Source of the DNA: Apodemus sylvaticus
Taxonomy: Eukaryota; Chordata; Mammalia; Rodentia; Muridae
Direction of reading: 5' to 3'
NCBI RefSeq assembly: GCF_947179515.1
Contig: NC_067492.1
Span: 14,844,916 to 14,908,915 of the forward strand
DNA: 64,000 nucleotides
Shown here: positions 20,700 to 32,880 of the stretch, piece after piece
How the letters are laid out: the number at the start of each line of letters is the position of its first letter
Numbering within the stretch: position 1 is the first letter of the stretch
The notes under the pieces: model-generated
What the model was told of the DNA's origin: nothing
Databases searched by the model: none
What the model saw: only the letters and a program-made list of their open reading frames with translations
Position numbers and translations under genes: made by a program

Positions 20700-20892
20700 A
20701 GATATTTATCTTATTTTTATATACGTCCATGTGTGTAGGAACACATGTATGGCTATCTGCAGGGCCAGAAGTGGACCCAGGACACCACAGAACTGAAGAT
20801 AGAGATAGTAGCCGCCTGTCATGTGGCTTGCGGGACCCAAATTCAGGTTCTCTGCAAGAGCTTTTAACTGCTGAGCCAGCTCTCCAGCCCCC
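20700..20892 (-). mobile_element. B3-type SINE, full length
   Basis: In reverse it runs from the T-rich tail through GTGTGTAGGAACACATG, GGGCCAGAAGTGGACC and GACCCAAATTCAGGTTCTCTGC. It ends at the tRNA-derived head, CTGCTGAGCCAGCTCTCCAGCCCCC. Confidence 0.9.
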
Positions 20893-21300
20893 AGTGAAAT
20901 GATGGTTAATCTGGATAGTTAACATAATTTAGACAAGACATGGACACACACCTCTAGTTGTGTCTGTGAGGGACCTTTTAGATTAGGTTAAATTAAGTGA
21001 GAAGACTCACCCTAATTTTAATTGGCATGATGTCTCGGGCTCGGATGTCAGCTTGCATAAAAAGAAAAGAGTGTGCTGAACAGCAGAATTTATCACTCTT
21101 TGTATCCTGACTGAGGATGCGATGTGACTGATCCGACTTCAGCTCCCGCTCCCGGGCCTTCACCAAACACATCCCTCGTAACTGTGCACCAAACTGAATC
21201 CTGCCTCCATTTAGATGTGATTTGTTTTGTTTTGCTTTATTTTGTTTTGTTTTGTCTCCTCAAGCATTTGGTCATAGCAGCAGGAAACATGACTGATACA
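20893..21300 (+). mobile_element. Old rodent repeat (MaLR-LTR or L1 3'-UTR type)
   Basis: It starts near ATGATGGTTAATCTGG. Inside are ATCCTGACTGAGGATGCGATGTGACTG and GCACCAAACTGAATCC. It ends TTTGGTCATAGCAGCAGGAAACATGACTGATACA, the family's usual end. A (TTTTG)n-like run (about 21222-21255) has grown before the end. Confidence 0.65.
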
Positions 21301-22369
21301 CACAGAAAGCAGAATTACGAACTCTCCCCCTCAGCTCTGCAACCCCACTCACATGAAAACCAAAATTCAAACACACACAAACAAGCACATGCCTGTGTGC
21401 ACCCAGGAAACTTTCCAGAGACTGCTTCCAGGTTGCCAGGGTCAATCATGGTTCCCCTGCAGGAAGCAGAGATCAAGTGCAGGCTATCTACCAACAGAGT
21501 GTGAGGGGAAAGGAGACCTTTAACTCAAAAGGGAAAGGACTCACATCCCTCAGTGTTTTCTAAAGGGATATTGTTAGAAGCGATTGCTGCTCCTGGATCT
21601 TTTGTGCTCCAGGGTAGAAACAGGCAACCGTCCAAACACTGTAACCTTTTCAGCAGCCATGAGGAAAAAGTCACTAGCACTTTGCTTTTTATACTGCGGC
21701 TGTAGAAAGAACAGGCCATGCGGATTCACAGGGGGATTAATGCTGTCTTCCAAAAAAGAAGCAGAGGATACTTATGGGGAGTGAAATGAATGATAATTGT
21801 ATCACTGTCTGCTCTCATTTCCTCTCGGTCCAGCATCTCATAAACACAGAGCTTGGCTACAGCGCTCCCCACAGATCAAGGTGAGAGGAGACCATGCACA
21901 GACAAACCTATTGGGTGCTGACCTCTCCAGACAGGGAGTCGAAAGGCAGGGGGCAGGCTTCCAGAACGCAGAAGTGGGCAGAACAGACAGTGCATTTTCC
22001 CACGTCCCATAAGTGACGATTCACACAAGTGTAGACACACAAACACACACACACAGAAATGCACACCCTCCAGTACACACACTGTGAAAGAAACTTTTCT
22101 ATGCCACTATCCTGCTCATTCCTGCTGTTGCATTAGCCCAAGGTTTCTGAAGGCCCACACTATTGGGTTTAGAGGCAGACAGCTCAGCGAGCACCGGGCT
22201 GCACACGGGAGGATGGTTAGCACTGTCTGTCTGCTAGCTGCTGGCTGTCCCTCTCCAACACACTGCCACATATGAGAATGTTCCCAGGCACTGGCAAATG
22301 TCCTCTGGGAGGAAAAAAAATCACTGTAAGGAAATAGATGCTTCTTTCTTTGATCCAAACAGAATGTGA

Positions 22370-22370
<1 letters not shown>
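21301..22370. other. Unique stretch with CA-rich scraps
   Basis: A loose CA-rich segment lies at 22024-22082. ORFs of 60-126 codons in this stretch have no recognisable domain. Confidence 0.5.

Positions 22371-22400
<30 letters not shown>
22371..22400. repeat. (TG)n microsatellite
   Basis: Fifteen TG units, followed by decayed TG/CA sequence. Confidence 0.97.
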
Positions 22401-22401
<1 letters not shown>

Positions 22402-22504
22402 ATGCGTACATGGGTTTGGTGTATATATCTGTGACAATGGATATGCATGCATATTGATGCACAACACACCATCAGCACTCAAGTTTGTCCAGATGCTTAT
22501 ACCA

Positions 22505-22640
22505 ATCTTTGTGCGTGTGTGTCCATGAGTGCAGGAGAATGCAGAGGCATGTGCACACTGAGGTCAGGAGTTACTGTTGGTATCTGCCTCGATTGCTTTC
22601 CCCGTATCTGTATTTAGTCATTTATTTACTCGTTTACTTA
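22505..22640 (-). mobile_element. B4-type SINE fragment
   Basis: GTGCGTGTGTGTCCATGAGTGC, GAGGCATGTGCACACTGAGGTCAGGAG and TGGTATCTGCCTCGATTGC resemble the reversed 3' part of B4. An ATTT-rich run (22615-22655) follows. Confidence 0.45.
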
Positions 22641-22659
22641 TTTATTTTATTTATATTTT

Positions 22660-22785
22660 GAGTCAGGGTTTCTCTATGCAGCTCTGACTGTCCAAGGTAT
22701 GGATATGCCCAGGGTATGAGGAACAAGCTTATTTCAAACTCAGAGACTTACCTGCCTCTCTGTCTTCTGAGTGATGTGTCTAAAG
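22660..22785 (-). mobile_element. B1 SINE
   Basis: GAGTCAGGGTTTCTCTATGCAGCTCTGACTGTCC, TTTCAAACTCAGAGACTTACCTGCCTCTCTGTCTTCTGAGTG. This is reverse B1 with an AT-rich insertion in the middle and the head missing. Confidence 0.75.
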
Positions 22786-23604
22786 GAAAATAACACTATG
22801 CCTGTCCCTCTTTATTTTTCAAGACGGCCCCTCACTGAACCCCCAAATCACTGTCTCAGCATAACTGGGAGACCGCTGATCTCCAGGGATCTGCCTATGT
22901 CCACCCACCAGTGCCAACATTACAAGGCTACGCTGAAGCCTGATTTTAGAGTGCAGAAGATACAGGTGCAGGGCCTCATGCTCGCCCAGCAAGACTTTAC
23001 CCATGGAACCATCTCTGCATATCTGAGAGGGAATTTTACAGAGTAAACCTGCAGGTCTTGCCTGAACCTTACAAATAACTGTTCCACCCCTGGATGCCTA
23101 GCCCTGCCCAGACTGAAAACAGACAACAATACAATGTGGCTGTGCTATACAGCAGCCACTCTATATAAAATCCAAACCAGACAACAATGAAACACAGGCA
23201 AAGCCAGGAAGCTGCTCATAGTGCAATGTCAGGAGACGGGTCAGATGCACGCATGTGTCCTCCCTTAAGCAGGGAAACTGCAAATCATGTATGAAACCAG
23301 GAAGAAGCGTTTGGTCTGACTGAACATGATATGCAAACACAGGGAAACCCTAGCTGCCAGAAGGTCAGGATGTAGTGGGAACACTGGATCCATGAACCTT
23401 CAGCAGCCATGATGAACTGCACAAGATCACACCGGCCAATATTCCAGTGTGGACAGGGGAGGGGCTCGCAGGTCTGAAGAGCTATGGGTGGTAGATGGCT
23501 GGTGAGGGAAGGAGAGTTCATTTTCTTTAGGAACCAGCCCCTTGTAGGTTGCCTGTATTCCAATAGACAGCCCTAAACCTGTACTTGCAGGTAACACTAA
23601 AGAG
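22786..23604. other. Unique stretch, no gene seen
   Basis: Overlapping ORFs of 60-92 codons on both strands show no domain. No repeat is recognised. Confidence 0.5.
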
Positions 23605-23638
23605 ACTAAGTAGAAGATAGATATAGATAGATGGATAG

Positions 23639-23692
<54 letters not shown>

Positions 23693-23815
23693 CAATGGGT
23701 AGATAGATAAACAGACAGACATGATAGGTAAGTAGGTAGGTAGGTAGGTAGGAAGGTAGATAGGTAGATAGGTAGATAGGTAGACAGACAGACAGACAGA
23801 GACAGACAAACAAAT
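23605..23815. repeat. Compound microsatellite: (TAGA)n (TA)n (TAGG)n (GACA)n
   Basis: A (TA)n array at 23642-23689 is flanked by TAGA units on the left. On the right come TAGG, TAGA/TAGG and GACA units. The tyrosine/leucine-rich ORFs over it are artefacts. Confidence 0.97.
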
Positions 23816-24143
23816 GATGAATGAGGACATAAATTTGAGGGGAATGTGGTGAGATCATGAGAAAAGTCAGAGGGGGGAAGGGAAAAGGTGGATATGATGA
23901 AACTTCACTGTATTCACGAATGGAATTCTGAAAAGAAGAGAAGAAAATAAAGAGGCCAAGGCACTATAGCAGGCTCCAGAGCCTCCGTTGGCTCTGTGTC
24001 CTTGCTCTGCCTTTGTATTCTCATTTGTGTAGGGTAGGCGTGGAACAGGGGGTAGTCGGAGAAACACAAATGTATGTGAGGGGGGGGGGTGTGAAAGCCA
24101 GAAGGCAAACTCCTGCGTCTGGATTTTTCAGGAACCCTCCAAC
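23816..24143. other. Unique stretch, no gene seen
   Basis: Contains a G10 run at about 24082-24091; otherwise unremarkable. Confidence 0.5.
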
Positions 24144-24194
24144 ATTCGTTCGTTCGTTCATTCGTTCATTCATTTATTCATTCATTCATTTTTA
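24144..24194. repeat. (ATTC)/(GTTC) microsatellite
   Basis: A tetranucleotide array mixing GTTC and ATTC units, the 5' units carrying CpG. It sits at the tail side of the reversed SINE that follows. Confidence 0.95.
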
Positions 24195-24199
24195 AGTTT

Positions 24200-24395
24200 A
24201 GTACTCACTCCCTTGAACTTCAGCAGCAAGACCCCAGGATCCACCTGTCTCCGTCCCTACTGTTGGGATTACAAGCCCCTACCACCGTGCTCTGCTTCTT
24301 TAACATGGGTTCTAGACACTAGCCTGAGGTACTCACACTTGCAAGGCAAGCACTTTAAAACTGAACAACGCCTCTGGAACCCATCTCCCCACTTC
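24200..24395 (-). mobile_element. B4 SINE
   Basis: In reverse, a B1-like half (CCAGGATCCACCTGTCTCCGTCC, TGTTGGGATTACAAGCCCC) comes first. An ID-like half follows (GGTTCTAGACACTAGCC, ACTTGCAAGGCAAGCACTTTAAAACTG). That order is the B4 composite. Confidence 0.7.
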
Positions 24396-25424
24396 TGAGC
24401 CTCCTGCAGACAGCAGCACTAGAATAAGCAGTCTCTGTGTTCCTCGTCAGAGTCTCTTCACACATGTGTGCGCAGCCGACTTTGCTGACTCTTTTGGCAT
24501 TGCTGGCCACAAAGAGTTAATCCCCAGGAAAGAAAAAAAGCTAGAAAACAGAAACCCTCCAGGACTATAAAAGAGCCCTAGGGCCTGCTCAGTACTGCTA
24601 TGGGGCAGGAGGTGACACCTGAGTGCCTTTCCACAAACCTTCTGTCATCCCTGCAGCTAGAAACAGCACAGTCTAAGCTTGCTAAGTACTCACTGCTTAG
24701 CAGGTCAATGGAGGAATATGTTTATACACATTTGGCCTTGTGTGACTGGGTGGGGGGGGCACATTAGCATAAAACATACAGAGAACAAAACTCAGTCAGT
24801 GACACATCAGCCAGCCCAACCACACTTTGCACCGACAGATGCCACATACCCATAGACTGTCCAGATGTCATCATCTCCTCTGCACTGAATACTCGGGGTT
24901 CCTGAATTTTTCCAAAGTCTCCTATCTGCTCCCCATGTCTCCTGGAAGCCTAGTAGCAATTCATAAGCTAAGTCCAACTTTCAGAGCTGGTCTCTGAAAA
25001 CTTCCCTGGGACCACACAGAGGACTGGCTGGTGCTTTTGCTCAGTGTCCATCTAGCTGTGGTTTCCAGACAGCTTGGCTATTATTCACTGTATCAAGAAA
25101 GGTGCTGCCTTCTCTCAGCGGGCGCTCACTGCTCTCTGGAAATTGAGCTGGGCTCTCTGAGAGGCTAAAGCATTGGGAATGGGTGGAACTGCTTAAGGAC
25201 ACACAAGGGAAGGGAGGTTCTCCTATGGTTGTTTTGTTTCATGTTTAATAAGAGACAAGGTCTCCAATAGCTCAAATTGGCACCTAATTCATTATATAAT
25301 AAAGAATAACTTTGGATTCCTGATTCTTCTGCTTCAGTCTTCCTTGGGTGGAAATTATAAGTATGATATACATATATTTCCTTCTCCTTGTGACCTTGCT
25401 TCAGGCGTAAAGAGTACACTGAAA
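24396..25424. other. Unique stretch, no gene seen
   Basis: No repeat consensus or coding signal is recognised. A short G7 run lies near 24753. Confidence 0.5.
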
Positions 25425-25494
25425 AAATATATATGTATATGAATACATATATGAATATGTATATGAATATGTGCACACACACACACAGCTTAAG
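25425..25494. repeat. AT-rich imperfect tandem repeat with CA tail
   Basis: ATATGTATATGAAT-like units repeat several times and end in a short CA run (about 25475-25488). Confidence 0.8.
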
Positions 25495-26214
25495 AAAACT
25501 GCTTTATGAATCCTCCCCTGACTAGTGGAAGCCAAGTCGTGGCAGTAAGGTTTGAGTGTGCAAACCCTCAATCTCTGAGAGATATCACATTTGATGTTAT
25601 AATGCCTGTCACTTGCTCTGAGTCCAGCATGGGACATTCAGCCTGCACATGCTGGGCTGGAAGTAGGAGATACAGTACCATGTCAATGACTAGATTTATT
25701 GAACACCTGGGTGTGCCTATCAGCTCCATCAGGAAGTCCTTTTGAACTGGCCTTGCTCACAGAGATGAAACAAATTGGCTCCACGAGGAATATAGTCAGC
25801 AGTGCAGTTGTTATTCTGTAAAATATTAATTCATTCTGTCAACAAACAGCATCCATGTGAGTGTGTGTGAGCACGCGGCAAGTGTGTGTCAGGCATCGAG
25901 GGATGAGGCCGGGGAGGGAAGCTCTCAGGAGAAAGCACGGACTGTGAAAGTCAAGTTTCTATGCAGTCTTCACACATGAAGCCCACTCACAGGCTGAAGG
26001 AAACATGTTAAGTGAATATTCTTACAGAAGTTGCTGTAATGCTTTTGGACATGCTGCAGGAAATCACGTGGGTTTAGCACCCTTGTAGGTGATGGTGGTG
26101 ATGAAGGTGGAAAGGATGATGGTGATGGAGGAAGCATGTGTGAGGAAACTTCAGGGAATCTTGTGGTCACCGGAATGACAGGAATGGAACATCAACTGGA
26201 GGGCTAACTTTGTT
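25495..26214. other. Mostly unique stretch, no gene seen
   Basis: Two weak ancient-repeat resemblances occur (TTTATTGAACACCTGGGTGTGCC near 25695 and TTCATTCTGTCAACAAACAGC near 25830), too decayed to name. No gene is recognised. Confidence 0.45.
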
Positions 26215-26395
26215 TTACGTCTTCATCAGTATGACCTAATCTAATCATTTCAGCAATCTTGACATTGGTCCAGCACATAACCATCATTTGACAGGGGAGA
26301 AAACTCAAATAAAGAATGGTTAAAAAGCTGTCATATTCCAATTACTAGAGTCAGAATTCAACCCAGGGCACCCACCTACTTCCATGGTCACAATT
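26215..26395 (-). mobile_element. MIR SINE
   Basis: ACCTAATCTAATCATTTCAGCAATC, CATCATTTGACAGGGGAGAAAACTC, GTTAAAAAGCTGTCATATTCC and AGAGTCAGAATTCAACCCAGGGC give the reverse MIR order, core to B-box. Confidence 0.8.
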
Positions 26396-27099
26396 TGTGA
26401 CCTTAAACAAATACTGCTGGTGACCCACCTTTTATCATCCACTCCTTCTTCTTGATTAATAATGCTCCAGTTTAACTCTAGTTAACTGCATACCTAGCAA
26501 AAGCGGCAGCCTTTCCAGACTCCCTTGCAGCTATGGGAGGTCATGTGGTAAAAGTCTGGCTATGACAATGTTGGAGGAATTCTCACCTCTCTCTTTCCCT
26601 TCTTTCTTGGGGAAAACTGCCTGGAGGTATAGCAATCACAGGCTAAGGCTCTGAAGGAGAACTATAGCAGCTGTGGTATCTGAGAGCCTTTGCTCACAAC
26701 CTGAGCTGTCTGCTTTAAAAGTTTTTGTAATAAGAGAAGAACCAAGGCCTGGCTGGGCAGGTGGGAGTCAGAGTCAAGGACTTGCTAATGCAAACAGCAT
26801 ATAACATCATTCTTCCATCAGCTACTGTAACTTGGGATGTCAATCGGAGGACCAGTTCTCGGTCCTAAACTACACAACTACACAACTTCACCACACAACT
26901 ACAGAACCAACAACAGAATTTGGCTAAGGGTGAGTTCCTTTTGTTATTTTTTTTCTTCCCAACAATGTAGGCATTCATGTAACCATTTTAGTTAAAAGGA
27001 AAAAAAAAGGAAACAATCAGCAATTTTTTTATGAAAAGGAATATTATAGGCAACATCTAAGCCTAAGGCTCTCTCTGAACGCTGAACACTGAATCTTAT
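26396..27099. other. Mostly unique stretch, no gene seen
   Basis: Holds a short ACTACACAAC-type tandem (26872-26905). CTCCCTTGCAGCTATGGGAGGTCATGTGG near 26520 resembles an old repeat I cannot name. Confidence 0.45.
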
Positions 27100-27570
27100 T
27101 ATTAGAATGTTTAGTAGTTTGTGGTGACTGCTGTAACTGCCAGCCTTACAGGGCCTAACACATTACAATTCTGTCTCCTGGTTCTGGCAGTCAGAAGTGC
27201 AGAATTAATGTTGCTGGACTAAACGTGTAGGTAGAACTGGTTGGAAATGTGTCCCCTAGCTTCTTGCAGCTTCTAGAAGCCACTGACTTCTTGGTTTGTG
27301 GCTGTATGGCCACCTCTCCGAGTGCCAATGCCCTCGCACGGCCTTCCTTCCAAGGGCACACTTTGCTATGCTCCCCTCCAACAAGAAAATTTATAGCTGC
27401 ACTTAGAGACCACACAGATTGTCTGCATCGTCTCCTTGCCTACAAACCCCTAACTTGACCACATCTGCAAAGTCTCTTTTGCAATGTAACATTCCCGAGT
27501 TCCTAGCATTAGGACCTGGATATAGGAGCCATGACTCCTGCTATGTGGTTACTCCATGCATTTGCTCCAC
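27100..27570 (-). mobile_element. Ancient MaLR/MER-class repeat
   Basis: CTGGTTCTGGCAGTCAGAAGTGCAG, CTTCTAGAAGCCACTGAC, TTGGTTTGTGGCTGTATGGCC, GACCACATCTGCAAAGTCTC and GCAATGTAACATTCCCGAG keep the order of a well-known old mammalian repeat. The family name is uncertain. Confidence 0.5.
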
Positions 27571-27914
27571 ACGTGTTCACTGGAAAACAGGAATTGTGCC
27601 ATTGATAAACAATGCTTTGTCCTTGCACCATAAGCAAAAATGCCTTTTATAACACTCTGATAAGACTGCTGGTAAGCTGGACTTCCTCAGGTATCCTTAG
27701 CAAATTCCAACAGAAAAAAAGACAGGGTGCAGCAACTGGAAATCAGAGTTGTTAGTGAATTCTAACTATCATCTGACAAAGACATAAAGGACAACTGTCC
27801 CAGAGAATACTGAAGAGACTCACCAAGGGATGACAAAATGGTCAAGACAAAACCTGGAAGCTCACAATAAAGAGGAACGTGGGCTATTCGCAAACATACC
27901 ACCCAAGAGGGGAA
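27571..27914. other. Unique stretch, no gene seen
   Basis: No repeat or gene is recognised before the minisatellite that follows. Confidence 0.5.
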
Positions 27915-28140
27915 CCCTGAGAATTGTGGGAAAGAGGACACATGCAGAATTGTGGGAAGGAGTGAGGTTTGCTCATACTGAGGGGAAGAAATAGGGTGGG
28001 AATTGTGGGCAGGAGTGTGGTGGGAATTGTAGGCAGGAGTGTGGTGGGAATTGTGGGTAGGAGTGTGGTGGGAATTGTGGGCAGGAGTGAAGGAGGAATT
28101 GTGGGCAGGAGTGGGGCTTACAGTGACATGTGGGAAGAAA
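27915..28140. repeat. 24-bp minisatellite with GTGGGAA motifs
   Basis: The core array (27991-28115) has about five copies of a 24-bp unit reading GTGGGAATTGTGGGCAGGAG plus four bases. Four GTGGGAA cores are spaced exactly 24 bases apart (27996, 28020, 28044, 28068). Looser copies flank it, giving seven GTGGGAA in all (also 27926, 27952, 28130). The unit length is a multiple of three, so the overlapping ORF 27969-28319 shows a false eight-residue protein repeat. Confidence 0.9.
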
Positions 28141-30629
28141 CAGGGCTTACTGGGAACTGTGGAAAGACAATTTCTCAACACTTTGATCTAAGAATGTCCC
28201 CTTCTGGCCACAGACTGAAGGAAGGCCAATGCACTGGAATAGCATATAAACAGAGTAAACAGCTGAAGCCGTACAGGGAGCCGTCTTTGGGAAGGACGCC
28301 AAACCGAACTCTGCTGTAACTCAGGGGACCTCTGTGGATGCCACAGACAGGATTCTGAAATAGTTACTGGCACATGAGAAAGCAAATCTTCATGAGACCC
28401 CAACCTCCTGACTAGTCAACACAACAATGCATGAAACCACTTCTGGAGCAAACTAGATTCACCCTGCCAGAATCTTCTAGTGTAAAAATGCCCAGGGGAA
28501 AAATGGGCATTATTACCCACAACACTTGTCCCCAGAGCCTTCCTATCTCAAGCTTTCTTTTTTGTCACTTAACCCTATTTTTGGAAAAAAGAAAAGATAA
28601 ACTTTTTATTAACTATAAATGCACTCAAGCAACACAAATATGAATTACTGGAAGATAATCACTTTTGAAGAGTTAAGTGCTAACACACAGACGCTTTACA
28701 GTCTATATATAAACACAGCTCGAACCAATTGTGGGCGTGTAAGCCACCGAGGAAGGCCCATGTGAGGGACATCTGTACTGGACCTGTTCCCAATCAATGG
28801 AAAGCGATTCTTCTTGGTGGTCTGACCACTTAACTTAAACAAAAAGGCTTGAGCCAACTTCAATCAATGAGCCTTTCTTCCAACCAAAGGAAAAAGGAAA
28901 AAAAAAAAAAAGGAGAATTGGCTACTGGTTACTGCAATGTTGTGGCACAGGGTTAATAATGATGGGTTTTAGGTCACTGGCAATTTCTCATTTCAAATTA
29001 ACTTGAACCATCAACCCTCAAGCATGGGTCGTTTAGTGTGGACTGTGTGGTGCCCGCAGTGTCCCATGGACACCCAAGTGGTGGGTGGGTGCCATTATTC
29101 TGTCCTTGAATCGAGGACAGAAAACCAGATAGGGCTTTCCAGTCTTATGAAATAAAGTTTTAAAAAAGAAGAAAAACAGAAGAAAAGAGGAAAAAAAGGT
29201 AAAAATTCACAACAGTTGCTGTTTTGAGATCCAAGAATACCATGCGGACGCACTTGGCTGGAACCTGGATGGGCTGGTGATTTTGAATTGGTTCAGGGAA
29301 TTGGAATTGATTATGATTTTTTTTTTTTAACTTTTAGAACTTAGTGGGGAATTTTGAAATATCTCTGCATTATGAGAAGACTGCTATCTTTCCCCATGTT
29401 GCCCATAGCTTTTTCTTGCGTGTTTCTCTCCCTTCCAAATGCTCCCACTCACCTGGAGGCTGGTGGATTTGTTCCTCCTGGCTTTGGGGATGGGAGCTAC
29501 AGGACACCAGTTCACTTCTCTTTTCCTATTAATAGTGTCTCCCTGGTCAACCACGCTCACCATCGTAGCTGAACGGTCCTGCTTGCCAGAGGATAGCCTT
29601 GCCTCTGCAGACAAGAGAAGTGAAGGACCAGACAATGAACAGATGGTGAGAAGAGGACAACCAGCTCTGTCCTAACAGAGGTCAGCCTGGGGTCAAGAGG
29701 AGCTGAGAAAACTCGGAGGTCAGAGATGGGACTCCAGATTCCCAACTGGGTGGGGCACGCAGCTGGGCCTCACTGCCCAATGCTGCTAAGTTATCTGTGC
29801 ACTTAATATGACAGGGAAGGAAAGGAGAGGGAGGGGGATAAAAACAAGAGGGAGGACAGAGATCAAGCAAGGACAATGGAAGTTAAGAAAATGGGGCTTT
29901 TCTGGTGTAAGTAGACATGCACCCTGGTTCTATCTCAGTACAAAGGGACTTGGGAGATTCATTGAAATCCTTTGATTCTCACTTCTAAAAAATACGGATC
30001 TGTTGATGCCATTCCCATTGACCCTTCAGCCATTGATGACACAGGCCTGACCTAAAATCAGAAGGCTGCCTATGGTGACACTGTTTTTGAGTACAAAACA
30101 ATGGGCACTTCCAGAGTACAACTGTGGGGGATATGTAAACTCATGGACAGCTTCTACCATGAGGCTGTGCGCCTGTGTTATCTGCCTGGGTACACCAATG
30201 AGGGAGAGAGTCTATGAGATTGGCAGTGATAATGAACGAGGTGTGTGCTGGAGTGAAAGACAGATCTATAAGTATCATCTCCACAGGGCTGGCTTTTGGA
30301 GATGGTTTTCCATCGTTGTATTTCGGTGACAGGAGGAAAAAATGTTATCTTGATAGTAAAGGATTTAAATGTATTGCCTGGCTGAAACTGGTTACTGAAT
30401 TGAAATTATAAAGTAATGAATCATTTCCTGAAAAAAGTCAGGCCATTAGTAATGCCACTGTGTGACGGACTACTTAGAGATGTCAGAAGCAAAGGGTAGG
30501 GAGTAGAGAGAGGGAGGGTGGGGACTACTATCTGGTAAATTATATCTAGATGTAGATACTTTGAAGAAGATGATAAATCTATGTTTAAAAGGGAAGAGAA
30601 GGTGGATCGTGCTTTGGGACCAATGTGAG
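28141..30629. other. Long unique stretch, no gene seen
   Basis: About 2.5 kb with no recognised interspersed repeat. A-runs occur near 28897-28911 and a T-run near 29320-29329. CTATATATAAACAC at about 28702-28715 is TATA-like but has no supporting promoter context. ORFs of 60-85 codons show no domain. Parts of 28690-29340 may be regulatory. Confidence 0.45.
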
Positions 30630-30940
30630 AAAGGCTGGAGAGATGGCCCACTGTTGAAGAGGGAGAGAGGGATGGGGGGGGGGGTGAGTCTGGCGGTAAA
30701 GCCTTGTAAAGCCAGCTTCCGAGGGTGGGTGCAGACAGGAGGAGTTTGAGTGCTGAAATGACCGGGATCTGGGTCCCATAAGAGAGGTGTTATCTCTAAG
30801 ACTAAGTGGAGAGTGATAGCTCAAGACCCCTGCCCATGCAAGGATCCACCCCCTACACACACATACATGTGCACATGCAATATAAATATGCATACAAATG
30901 AGTGCACCCCCACACACACATTCACATATACACACTCACA
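30630..30940 (+). mobile_element. B4-type composite SINE
   Basis: A tRNA-derived head (GGCTGGAGAGATGGCCCACTG) is followed by a G13 run and a decayed middle. It ends in AGTGGAGAGTGATAGCTCAAGACCCC with a CA-rich tail, the usual B4 3' end. Confidence 0.5.
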
Positions 30941-30999
30941 CAGGTGCCAAAAGGAAAAACAAAATGGGGGATTGGGAAGCGCCCAAACTCACAATGTGA

Positions 31000-31225
31000 C
31001 AATGACAGAAGCTAACATTCCTGACCACTTACGTGTCCCAAGGACAATGTTAAGCAGTTCACATGTGTTTTCTCACTTGGTCCTTACAGACTCTGAGGCA
31101 GGAATTGGTATTAATTCCACATTTCTAGGTGAGCAAGCCAAGGCTCCTAAAGCTAGAGCAAACTGTCCAAAACCATGCAAACTGCAGGGGGCTGAGCCAG
31201 AAAGCAAACCCAGACCCGCCTGAGC
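31000..31225 (-). mobile_element. MIR SINE, nearly full length
   Basis: CTGACCACTTACGTGTCCCAAGGACAATGTTAAGC, CTCACTTGGTCCTTACAG, GGTATTAATTCCACATTTCTAGGTGAGCAAGCC and AACTGTCCAAAACCATGCAAACTGC follow the reverse MIR consensus end to end. Confidence 0.85.
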
Positions 31226-32179
31226 CTGTACTTCTGTGGTCCCATCTGAAGGGGGTGGGGGGAGGGCAGTGTTCCACATCACCCCTTCTGGAGACACACT
31301 TCTCCTCAGATCTAACTCTAGATCCTGGAGGCATTACAGGCCAGTCCCACAAGCCACTCAATACCAGCCCAGGAAGATGCCATCATCCCTGGAACTCCCT
31401 AGGGCTTCTTTGTACGATCTCTGGGCCTGTCTAAGCATCGGATTTCGCTTTCTTCTAGGCTGTAAGAATAAGCATTATGAGTTATGGAGCCTTGCTGCAC
31501 AGGTCTCTACAGACACTCTGCCTATTGATGGAAAAATAAGCTGTCCCGAGTCAGCCCAACAGACGCTGTCCATAGTGGAATGAGCTACATTTTGTGGAAT
31601 TGAGCCTTTAGGGGTCATGAAGAAGGATTCATTGCATTGGTCAAAAACAAAAACAGAAGAAAACCCCATGTATTCAGTCTACAATGTGTGTATGTTGATC
31701 AAACTCCAGCAGTCTACTTGAAATTGTTGTACTGTCTCTAAAGAGGAAACTAAAAGATATTTGGGGGAGGGGGGCATTGAGTGGAAATTACTCCTTAATA
31801 TGGTTCTACACTGACAGACTTACCACATTTTTTCCAAATTATCTACCCAGAGTCATGGGGGCCGCTGCTGGCAGGCTCCCTATGCAAAGTCGTAATTAGC
31901 AGAAAATGGAAAAATCCAAGAAAGATGGGGCCATGAAGGAGGGTTCAGGGATGGAGGGCAACTGTTGATCCAGGAGAAGATCAAAGCTGGGTAGAAACCG
32001 TTCCTGGGTTTACACAGCTGTGTGCTCCATGCAGGAGCTCTAAAACAAACACAGCTAGGACCTGGAGGGGGCCCGTCTTGTGATGGGGTGTATGTGGGTG
32101 TCAACGAATCCCTAGGACATCAAGTGACCCCAGGGGCTGGAGGCCACCTCACTGCAGAGCTGGGAAGGAAAGCCGGTGC
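31226..32179. other. Unique stretch, no gene seen
   Basis: The 101-115 codon ORFs at 31129-31583 overlap in different frames and show no domain. No further repeat is recognised. Confidence 0.5.
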
Positions 32180-32880
32180 TTCCCTCCTCTCCCCTAATCC
32201 AGAATTTATCTTTATTGAGGCATTTTTTTTTTGTACTAATCCGGCCTTCTGCAAACATAATGAGGAGGAGGGTCATTAACCAATACACACGAAAGCTGTG
32301 TAGTTTCATAAACATGACCTGAGAAACTTGTATTGGTCAGAGCTTAATAATCTGAGAATGGGAAGCTGGCCTCTCCAGCTCATCCGATTGAGCTGCTGGG
32401 TATGGCAAGCCGGGTGAGACATAACTCCTTTAGATACATAAATCCCTAAACTCAATAATAACAAAGCCATATGTTACTGTGTGTTCGTGGGTATGAATTG
32501 CTGCATGATGCAAAAACACAACAGCAGTGCCCGCTATCATTTGGATTCATTAAAAATAAAATCATCTCATAAGCCTGCAAATGTTGATTTTTGTTTTATT
32601 TTATTTTATTTTTGTATTATACAACTTTCATATTTCCCCAGTGTATGGAAGTATAATGACTTTACATGGTTGTTCTCAATGTTTTGAACTTGATATACAT
32701 GCAATATTAGGAAATGAAAATTATGTATATAAATATATATGTATATACACATGCATATATGAACTCTGTGGTTCATGTATTAGAAAACAATATGTTTTGC
32801 TCATTAAAGGCGCCAATATAAATGCTATAAACCATGAAATTACCTTTGAGCCCTTCCTGAAATAACCAGTTCACAAACAA
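32180..32880. promoter_or_regulatory. Candidate regulatory block, AT-rich
   Basis: Repeat-free apart from TTTTA runs at 32592-32615 and an AT-rich run at 32720-32760. Short cores include TTTATTGAGGCATTTT, ATAATGAGG and GGGTCATTAACC (32196-32283), and TTCATTAAAAATAAAATCATC near 32545. It resembles CNE-type sequence; conservation was not tested. Confidence 0.3.

Noticed and set aside
27969..28319. ORF with an eight-residue protein repeat
   Set aside because: The 24-bp minisatellite unit is a multiple of three, so any frame through it gives a periodic peptide. There is no start context or flanking domain.
28702..28715. TATA-like CTATATATAAACAC as a promoter
   Set aside because: No initiator, GC-rich context, downstream exon or repeat-promoter body supports it.
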